This document shows positions 1 through 3,844 of a stretch of DNA of 5,663 nt, in pieces. How positions within the stretch are numbered: the first letter of the stretch is position 1; every line of letters begins with the position of its first letter. This stretch comes from Oscillibacter sp. (GTDB taxonomy: Bacteria; Bacillota; Clostridia; Oscillospirales; Oscillospiraceae): NCBI GenBank assembly GCA_017447005.1, contig JAFSOM010000079.1:1-5663 (forward strand), written 5' to 3'. Under the pieces are notes generated by a model. That model was given only the letters and a program-made list of their open reading frames with translations, had not been told where the DNA came from and searched no databases. A program made the position numbers and the translations under genes.

Positions 1-1740
1 CATGGCGCTTTCGTCGCCGAACATGACTTCCGCAAGCGATTTGCAGAGTTCCGTTTTCCCGACGCCCGTGGGGCCTAGGAACAGGAAGGAACCCGTAGGC
101 CGACGGGGGTCTTTCAGTCCGACGCGTCCGCGACGTATCGCACGCGCCACTGCTCGGACGGCTTCATCCTGTCCGACGACGCGCTTGTGCAACGTTTCTT
201 CCATGTGCAACAGGCGTTCGCCTTCGTCCTCGGTCAGCCGCGTGACGGGGATTCCCGTCCACCCGGACACGACTTCCGCGATGTCCTCCGCGTTTACGTC
301 CCGATGTTCGCGGGCGCTCTTACGGCGTCTGTCGCGTTCCAGTTCGACCTGCTCCTGATAGTTCTTTTCGATGTCGCGTAACTGCGCGGCGGTCTCGTAG
401 TCCTGACGCGCTATGGCGGCGTCCTTATCCTTGGCGAGCGCGGAAATCTTCTCTTCCAGATTCTTCAGCTCTTCCGACGGCTCCTCCTCTTCCATACGAA
501 CCCGCGACGCGGCCTCATCCATCAGGTCAATCGCCTTGTCAGGCAAGAAACGGTCGTTGATATACCGCGCCGACAGCGTGACGGCGGCCTCTAACGCTTC
601 GTCCGTGATGTGCAGTTTGTGGTGCTGTTCGTAACGCTCCCGCAAGCCTTTGAGGATAACAAGGCTGTCTTCCTGCGACGGCTCGCCGACTTGTACGGGC
701 TGGAAACGGCGCTCTAGCGCGGCGTCCTTCTCGATATAGCGGCGGTACTCGTTCAGCGTGGTTGCGCCGATAACCCGGATTTCGCCGCGTCCGAGGGCGG
801 GCTTGATGATGTTCGCGGCGTCCACGGCGCCTTCCGCCGAACCCGCCCCGACAATCGTATGCAGTTCGTCGATGAACAGTATCACGTCGCCGGACTTCTT
901 GACTTCCTCCAGCGTCTTTTTAATGCGCTCCTCAAACTCGCCGCGGTACTTCGTGCCCGCGACCATGCCGGACAAGTCCAGCGACAAAATACGCTTGTCA
1001 AGCAGTTCCTCCGGCACGTCGCCCAGCGCGATTTTCGCGGCGAGGCCTTCGGCGATGGCGGTCTTTCCGACGCCCGGCTCGCCTATCAGACAGGGATTGT
1101 TTTTCGTTCGCCGGGAGAGAATCTGTATGACGCGCTGTATCTCATTGTCGCGCCCGATGACCGGGTCAAGACGGTGGTTTCTGGCGTCCGAGGTCAAATC
1201 CCGCGTGAACTCCTGCAAGGTCTTTCCAGACGCGCTTCCGCCCTCTTCGCGTCCGCCGCCCGGACGGAATCGCCCCGCCTGCGCTTTCGGCGCGGTATTG
1301 AAGGCGGCGTTGACTTTTTTCCAGAGCGCTTCCAGTAAGCGTTGCTTATCCGCGCCCGTCGTCCGCAAGACGCGGATTGCTTTATTGTTGCCCTCGCGCA
1401 GAAGGCCCGACAACAGATGTTCCGTACCGATTTGGGGGGCGCGGCTCCTGATAGCGTCCTCATGGGCGATTTGAATCGCGTGCTGGGCGCGGGGAGACCA
1501 GCCCTGCAACGGATTCGCCCCGGAAAGCCCCGTTCCGACAAGTTTCTTTACAACGTCCTCTAACATTTCGTCGGTCAGTCCGAACTCCGTCAGGACTTCG
1601 TAAGCAAGGCCCTGATTGGTTCTCATCAGGCCCAGCAAGAGGTGTTCCGTACCGACATAGCCGTGACCAAGTTCCGCCGCCGCTTCCTGCGATAACTCTA
1701 TCGCCCGTTCCGCGTCGGAGGTGAATTGACTTTCGTTCAT
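1..1740 (-). CDS. clpC: ATP-dependent Clp protease ATP-binding subunit ClpC (N-terminal 580 residues; 3' end outside window)
   Basis: This is the AAA+ unfoldase that feeds substrates to the ClpP peptidase in cytoplasmic protein quality control. The reading frame is open from the ATG at 1740 to base 1. A tandem Clp_N domain spans about residues 1-145, with both GTEH motifs (E32 and E107). After a Gly-rich linker (about 145-175) comes AAA+ domain 1, with Walker A GEPGVGKT (K226), Walker B LFIDE (E292) and arginine fingers R344/R345. A short M-domain coiled coil follows, with a UVR-type motif (about 438-460) typical of ClpC rather than ClpB or ClpA. Domain 2 begins near 515 and its Walker A GPTGVGKT (K562) is present. 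The rest of domain 2 and the ClpP-binding loop fall beyond the edge; B. subtilis ClpC is about 810 residues. The start is supported by a GGAAGG Shine-Dalgarno site 8 nt upstream and by alignment with the B. subtilis N-terminus. It is the last visible gene of the ctsR operon, 71 bp after mcsA. Identification is firm. Confidence 0.97.
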   Translation of the reverse strand, partial: MNESQFTSDAERAIELSQEAAAELGHGYVGTEHLLLGLMRTNQGLAYEVLTEFGLTDEMLEDVVKKLVGTGLSGANPLQGWSPRAQHAIQIAHEDAIRSRAPQIGTEHLLSGLLREGNNKAIRVLRTTGADKQRLLEALWKKVNAAFNTAPKAQAGRFRPGGGREEGGSASGKTLQEFTRDLTSDARNHRLDPVIGRDNEIQRVIQILSRRTKNNPCLIGEPGVGKTAIAEGLAAKIALGDVPEELLDKRILSLDLSGMVAGTKYRGEFEERIKKTLEEVKKSGDVILFIDELHTIVGAGSAEGAVDAANIIKPALGRGEIRVIGATTLNEYRRYIEKDAALERRFQPVQVGEPSQEDSLVILKGLRERYEQHHKLHITDEALEAAVTLSARYINDRFLPDKAIDLMDEAASRVRMEEEEPSEELKNLEEKISALAKDKDAAIARQDYETAAQLRDIEKNYQEQVELERDRRRKSAREHRDVNAEDIAEVVSGWTGIPVTRLTEDEGERLLHMEETLHKRVVGQDEAVRAVARAIRRGRVGLKDPRRPTGSFLFLGPTGVGKTELCKSLAEVMFGDESAM

Positions 1741-1772
1741 AAAGGCAACCTTCCTTTCGTGTTGACATTCAT

Positions 1773-1800
1773 GCCCCGGTCCCGGAATCGAAACCGGGGC
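1773..1800. repeat. GC-rich hairpin in the mcsA-clpC gap
   Basis: GCCCCGGT (1773-1780) pairs perfectly with ACCGGGGC (1793-1800) around a 12-nt loop. No T-tract follows on the minus strand, so it is not a convincing terminator for the operon. It lies just downstream of the mcsA stop and just upstream of the clpC ribosome binding site. An mRNA stability or processing element is possible, but this is inference. Confidence 0.5.
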
Positions 1801-1811
1801 GCGGCGCGGGT

Positions 1812-2327
1812 TTACTTGTTATCGGGCTTCTCCGTCTCGCCGGAGTTTTCCATACGGCGGATTTCATCGCGCAGTTCCGCCGCCCGTTCAAAATTCTCCT
1901 CCTGTACAGCCTTGTTCATTTCCAGTTTCAGCGCGTTGAGCTTGCGCCACTGGTCGTAATGATTCCGCTCGTCGTCGTTCACGGGCTGTTCGTCGGTTTT
2001 CGTGGCCTCCTGCTGTTGCGCGGCGGGGCCGGCGGTCAGGGCGGGCATGTCGGAGAAGAAGTCGTCGAACGGGTTGTCTAACATCCGTCCCATGAGCGCG
2101 GACATCGGGGTAGAAAAGCCGTCCAAGAGACTACGCCCAAAGAAGTTGTCGCCGAAAAAGTCGTCGGAGAAGAAATTCCGCATCATGGAACGGTTGGCCG
2201 CGAATTGCTTCATGTAGCCAAGTTTCTTCGCGCATTCGGCGCACAAATGTTTCTGCTCAACTTTGCCGTTGATGTTGCTTTGATAGACAAAGTTCACTTC
2301 ATTCTTTCCGCAATTTTCGCATTTCAT
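1812..2327 (-). CDS. mcsA: McsA-like protein: one zinc finger plus a UVR motif
   Basis: This is a 171-residue relative of McsA, the modulator of CtsR and ClpC in the class III heat-shock system. The N-terminus has two CXXC pairs (C3/C6 and C29/C32) that can bind one zinc ion. The middle (about 50-100) is rich in Phe, Asp and Met, with FFSDD, FFGDN and FFGRS repeats, followed by a Gln/Thr/Pro-rich low-complexity linker (about 105-120). A UVR motif lies near the C-terminus (about 133-160, with FERAAELRDEI) and resembles the one in the ClpC M-domain. Bacillus McsA has four CXXC motifs; the second set is absent here. The start is fixed by an AAGGAGG site (2337-2343) 9 nt upstream. It lies second in the operon, between ctsR (122-bp gap) and clpC (71-bp gap). 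The usual partner gene mcsB (arginine kinase) is not present next to it. Family assignment rests on context, the zinc finger and the UVR motif; a ClpC adaptor role without McsB is inference. Confidence 0.88.
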   Translation of the reverse strand: MKCENCGKNEVNFVYQSNINGKVEQKHLCAECAKKLGYMKQFAANRSMMRNFFSDDFFGDNFFGRSLLDGFSTPMSALMGRMLDNPFDDFFSDMPALTAGPAAQQQEATKTDEQPVNDDERNHYDQWRKLNALKLEMNKAVQEENFERAAELRDEIRRMENSGETEKPDNK

Positions 2328-2354
2328 AACTAAATGCCTCCTTAAATTTTCCTG

Positions 2355-2380
2355 TGTCCGCTCCGGGCGGACAATTTTTT
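2355..2380 (+). terminator. Terminator-like hairpin, oriented antisense to the operon (first of two)
   Basis: TGTCCGC (2355-2361) pairs with GCGGACA (2367-2373) over a 5-nt loop, then AA and six Ts follow on the plus strand. The form is that of an intrinsic terminator, but it points opposite to the ctsR-mcsA-clpC transcript, whose mRNA would carry an A-tract before the stem instead. It lies in the ctsR-mcsA gap. It may end an antisense transcript, or act in the sense mRNA only as a structure. Confidence 0.5.
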
Positions 2381-2387
2381 GTCGTTC

Positions 2388-2413
2388 GCGTCCGGATTGC
2401 GCGGACGCTTTTT
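2388..2413 (+). terminator. Terminator-like hairpin, oriented antisense to the operon (second of two)
   Basis: GCGTCCG (2388-2394) pairs with CGGACGC (2402-2408) over a 7-nt loop and is followed directly by five Ts on the plus strand. It repeats the GTCCG/CGGAC stem core of the hairpin 15 bp to its left, so arms of the two hairpins could also pair with each other. It sits just past the ctsR stop codon as read on the minus strand. Confidence 0.5.
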
Positions 2414-2449
2414 GTTGTTGTTACTGAGTTTACGCCGATTTCCCGGAAA

Positions 2450-2902
2450 CTACACCTGTAAAATGAGGGTGTTTTTGAGAATGTCGGCCCGCAGACTGTC
2501 GCGGATTTCCTTCGGCGCGGCGCCGAGCGACTTATCGCTGACGGCGGCGAGTAACATTTTGGCGGCGCCTTCTTCCAGCGCGCCCGCGTGGAACAGATTC
2601 CCGAGAATCGCCCGCGCCGACGGATAATCCAGCGTGTCGCCGAGACTGTTGATAACGTGCATGAGCGCCGTTTGATGGTCGACGCGCACGCGGGTGATAC
2701 GGATATAGCCGTTGCCGCCGCGCCGACTTTCGACGATATAGCCGCGTTCCGGCGAAAAGCGCGTGGAGACTACGTAATTAATCTGACTGGGCACGCAGTT
2801 AAAGCGCTGGGCCAAGTCACTGCGCTGGATTTCCAGCACGCCGTTTTCCGCCTCCTCCAAGGAACCTTGCAGGAATGCGGCTATCAAATCCGTGATTCCC
2901 AT
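2450..2902 (-). CDS. ctsR: CtsR, class III heat-shock transcriptional repressor
   Basis: This 150-residue protein represses the clp regulon by binding tandem heptanucleotide operators. The N-terminal winged helix-turn-helix is easy to recognise: a DLI..FL first helix, then RSDLAQRFNCVPSQINYV (about 27-44), then the wing ERGYIVESRRGGNGYIRI (about 52-69). R61 before the glycine turn corresponds to the wing arginine that contacts DNA, the residue phosphorylated by McsB in Bacillus-type systems. The C-terminal half (about 75-150) is the dimerisation and temperature-responsive domain. I chose the ATG at 2902 because it gives the MG(I)xDLI start seen in the family and normal length. A start at 2938 would add 12 unfamiliar residues. 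The ribosome site (GGAAAGGCGG) is moderate. It is the first gene of the operon, and its two operators flank its own promoter, indicating autoregulation. Confidence 0.96.
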   Translation of the reverse strand: MGITDLIAAFLQGSLEEAENGVLEIQRSDLAQRFNCVPSQINYVVSTRFSPERGYIVESRRGGNGYIRITRVRVDHQTALMHVINSLGDTLDYPSARAILGNLFHAGALEEGAAKMLLAAVSDKSLGAAPKEIRDSLRADILKNTLILQV

Positions 2903-2972
2903 GGAATCGCCGCCTTTCCGGTTTGAACGTCGGGCCAAGTTCCGGATTGGAACGTCAAGCCTCGTTCTTGAC

Positions 2973-2989
2973 TTTGACTGTCTTTGACC
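2973..2989 (-). promoter_or_regulatory. CtsR operator 1 (downstream of the promoter)
   Basis: On the plus strand this reads TTTGACT-GTC-TTTGACC; on the minus strand it is GGTCAAA-GAC-AGTCAAA. This matches the established CtsR direct-repeat operator (A/G)GTCAAA-NAN-(A/G)GTCAAA at every defined position. It lies about 10-26 nt downstream of the inferred ctsR transcription start, where bound CtsR would block RNA polymerase. Confidence 0.93.
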
Positions 2990-3004
2990 TTCGTTCTGTA
3001 GGCT

Positions 3005-3032
3005 ATTATAGCACGGTCTCCGGATTTGTCAA
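3005..3032 (-). promoter_or_regulatory. SigA-type promoter of the ctsR-mcsA-clpC operon
   Basis: On the minus strand a perfect -35 TTGACA (3027-3032) and perfect -10 TATAAT (3005-3010) are 16 bp apart, and a TGC directly before the -10 gives an extended -10 box. Transcription should start near 2998, leaving a leader of about 95 nt before ctsR. Two CtsR operators flank it. Confidence 0.92.
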
Positions 3033-3051
3033 GGGGTTTTTGAAAAATATT

Positions 3052-3068
3052 TTTGACTTTTTTTGACC
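3052..3068 (-). promoter_or_regulatory. CtsR operator 2 (upstream of the promoter)
   Basis: On the plus strand this reads TTTGACT-TTT-TTTGACC; on the minus strand it is GGTCAAA-AAA-AGTCAAA, again a full match to the CtsR consensus. It starts 20 bp upstream of the -35 box and 79 bp from operator 1 (repeat start to repeat start). Confidence 0.93.
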
Positions 3069-3099
3069 TTCAAGTTTCCGCCCTCTTCCTCGCTCCCGC

Positions 3100-3113
3100 T
3101 GGAAACGTTTCCT
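3100..3113. promoter_or_regulatory. Perfect palindrome resembling a LacI/CcpA-family operator (cre-like)
   Basis: TGGAAACGTTTCCT contains the 12-bp perfect palindrome GGAAACGTTTCC (3101-3112) with a central CG. This fits the general form of catabolite-responsive elements (TG-N-AA-R-CG-N-W-N-N-C-W) and of other LacI-family operators. It is about 100 bp upstream of the ctsR start and about 260 bp upstream of the ferredoxin start. No regulator gene is visible nearby, so the binding protein is unknown. Confidence 0.45.
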
Positions 3114-3115
3114 CC

Positions 3116-3160
3116 CTTCCGCACTCCTTTTAATATATCTTCCGCACTTCTCTAATATAC
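3116..3160. repeat. Imperfect tandem repeat, two units of about 23 bp
   Basis: CTTCCGCACT occurs at 3116-3125 and again at 3139-3148, a period of 23 bp. Each copy is followed by a similar pyrimidine-rich then TAATATA(T/C) tail. Unit 1 is 3116-3138 and unit 2 is 3139-3160, one base shorter. Two helical turns between copies would put both on the same DNA face. Confidence 0.6.
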
Positions 3161-3233
3161 ATAAGGTATGCAGTAGGGGCGACGCGCTTTCGCCGCTCCT
3201 CTTCCATGGGCGATGTCCACGCGGAACGGTAAA

Positions 3234-3284
3234 GGAAAAAATCGCAAGTTAGTTATAGCAAACTAACTTTTTGGCGTTTTTTCC
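3234..3284. repeat. Long imperfect hairpin with a perfect 9-bp core
   Basis: The core AAGTTAGTT (3246-3254) pairs perfectly with AACTAACTT (3261-3269) over a 6-nt loop. Outside it CGC (3243-3245) can pair with GCG (3274-3276), and GGAAAAAA (3234-3241) with TTTTTTCC (3277-3284), separated by small bulges. T-runs follow the core on both strands, so it could be a bidirectional terminator. As DNA, the core is also a plausible dimer operator. It ends 44 bp upstream of the ferredoxin -35 box. Confidence 0.6.
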
Positions 3285-3327
3285 AGCTTTTCCACGAAAA
3301 TTTGTTGCATATTTTTATTTTTCCCTA

Positions 3328-3355
3328 TTGCAATTTCCCGGCGGCGTGATATAAT
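3328..3355 (+). promoter_or_regulatory. Promoter of the ferredoxin gene
   Basis: A perfect -10 TATAAT (3350-3355) is preceded by TGA, giving an extended -10. A weaker -35 TTGCAA (3328-3333, four of six consensus bases) lies 16 bp upstream, and a T-rich tract further upstream could act as an UP element. The inferred start near 3362 gives a leader of about 27 nt. Confidence 0.8.
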
Positions 3356-3388
3356 ACCTTTACTAAATCAATCAACGGAGGTGCTCCC

Positions 3389-3562
3389 ATGGCTTATCAG
3401 ATTACATCCGCTTGCGTAAGTTGCGGCTCTTGCGCGGACGTTTGCCCCGCCGGCGCTATCAGTCAGGGCGACGACCAGTACGTCATCGACGCCGGCGCTT
3501 GCCTCGACTGCGGCTCTTGCAGCGACGCTTGCCCCAACGGCGCTATCAAGCCGGGCGACTGA
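3389..3562 (+). CDS. Bacterial-type 2[4Fe-4S] ferredoxin
   Basis: This is a 57-residue soluble low-potential electron carrier of the clostridial type. Two clusters are encoded by C9-X2-C12-X2-C15-X3-C19-P and C38-X2-C41-X2-C44-X3-C48-P; as in this family, the last Cys of each motif joins the other cluster. The two halves are similar to each other even in DNA (both contain TTGCGGCTCTTGC or a close match and CGGCGCTATCA), reflecting the family's internal duplication. The length is normal, and the surface is acidic with almost no basic residues. The start is set by a GGAGG site 7 nt upstream and an extended -10 promoter. It is monocistronic or followed only by a mini-ORF before a strong terminator. 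Partners (pyruvate:ferredoxin oxidoreductase, hydrogenase or similar) are not in the window, so the specific pathway cannot be stated. Confidence 0.97.
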   Translation: MAYQITSACVSCGSCADVCPAGAISQGDDQYVIDAGACLDCGSCSDACPNGAIKPGD

Positions 3563-3603
3563 TTGCTGACAGTTTCTATACGGGTTCTGTGAGGGGAAAT
3601 CGT

Positions 3604-3663
3604 ATGGCCTATCTGTCCGCGTCAGAATACGACAACGCGAACGCCTGTCTCATGAAACGGTGA
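3604..3663 (+). CDS. Possible 19-residue mini-ORF between the ferredoxin gene and its terminator
   Basis: It would encode MAYLSASEYDNANACLMKR. A GAGGGG Shine-Dalgarno-like site lies 7 nt before the ATG. The start resembles that of the ferredoxin gene 41 bp upstream (ATGGCYTATC in both). Its last seven codons and stop lie within the terminator stem, so translation would affect hairpin formation. No family is recognised. It may be only chance in the 3' untranslated region. Confidence 0.3.
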   Translation: MAYLSASEYDNANACLMKR

Positions 3664-3682
3664 GACGGGCGTTTTGCTTTAC
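3640..3682 (+). terminator. Intrinsic terminator of the ferredoxin transcript
   Basis: A 13-bp stem joins 3640-3652 to 3661-3673, with one T-G wobble and an 8-nt loop. The closing arm runs into GTTTTGCTTT on the plus strand. Stem length and the T-rich tail are typical of Rho-independent termination. Confidence 0.85.
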
Positions 3683-3715
3683 CCCGGCGCGAAAATCCCA
3701 TGCCTGAGCGGTTGC

Positions 3716-3798
3716 GAACGCTTTTAGAGAATGACATTGTAAGGGAAATCCCCCCGTCCGCGCAGGTACGCGGGCGGAGGGTTTTACTATAAGCGTTC
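3716..3798. repeat. Large nested palindrome around the second terminator
   Basis: GAACGCTTTTAG (3716-3727) is complementary to CTATAAGCGTTC (3787-3798) except at one position, so 11 of 12 bases pair. The arms enclose the GC-rich hairpin at 3750-3781. The right arm has a competing partner: AGCGTT (3792-3797) can also pair with AACGCT (3812-3817). Confidence 0.55.
3750..3786 (+). terminator. GC-rich hairpin terminator between the convergent ferredoxin and LCP genes
   Basis: 3750-3762 pairs with 3769-3781 over a 6-nt loop, with one C-A mismatch and one T-G wobble, and is followed by TTTTA on the plus strand. It is the only strong stem just downstream of the LCP stop codon, so it probably ends the minus-strand transcript as well, although the minus-strand tail (GATTTCCC) is poor in T. 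Confidence 0.75.
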
Positions 3799-3844
3799 TC
3801 TATCTCTCTAAAACGCTGATAGCCTGTCGGGAAACGAAAACAAG

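Larger units (their letters stand above)
3070..3327. other. Divergent non-coding region between the ctsR and ferredoxin promoters
   Basis: I see no convincing gene in this stretch. It contains the palindrome at 3101-3112, a tandem repeat at 3116-3160, a short GGCGA/TCGCC stem near 3178-3194, the long hairpin at 3234-3284 and an AT-rich tract (3300-3325) next to the ferredoxin promoter. Two tiny ORFs share the CCATGG near 3206 (7 codons on plus, 25 on minus); neither has a good ribosome site. Confidence 0.6.

Noticed and set aside
758..1474. A 238-codon open frame on the plus strand opposite clpC
   Set aside because: It is a shadow of the GC-rich, strongly conserved clpC frame; its translation is Ser/Arg/Pro-rich with no recognisable domain.
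1762..1790. A TTGACA box on the plus strand in the mcsA-clpC gap as an antisense promoter
   Set aside because: No acceptable -10 lies 16-18 bp downstream; the bases there read GAATCG.
2903..2938. A longer CtsR start at 2938
   Set aside because: It adds 12 residues not typical of the family; the ATG at 2902 gives the conserved N-terminus and normal length.
3130..3207. A 25-codon ORF on the minus strand in the divergent region
   Set aside because: No Shine-Dalgarno site precedes its ATG, which lies in a CCATGG palindrome, and the sequence has no recognisable features.
3412..3663. An 83-codon open frame on the plus strand overlapping the ferredoxin gene
   Set aside because: It is an Arg/Leu-rich off-frame reading of the ferredoxin gene, which has the clear promoter, ribosome site and all eight cysteines. 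Only its last 19 codons are kept as a doubtful mini-ORF.
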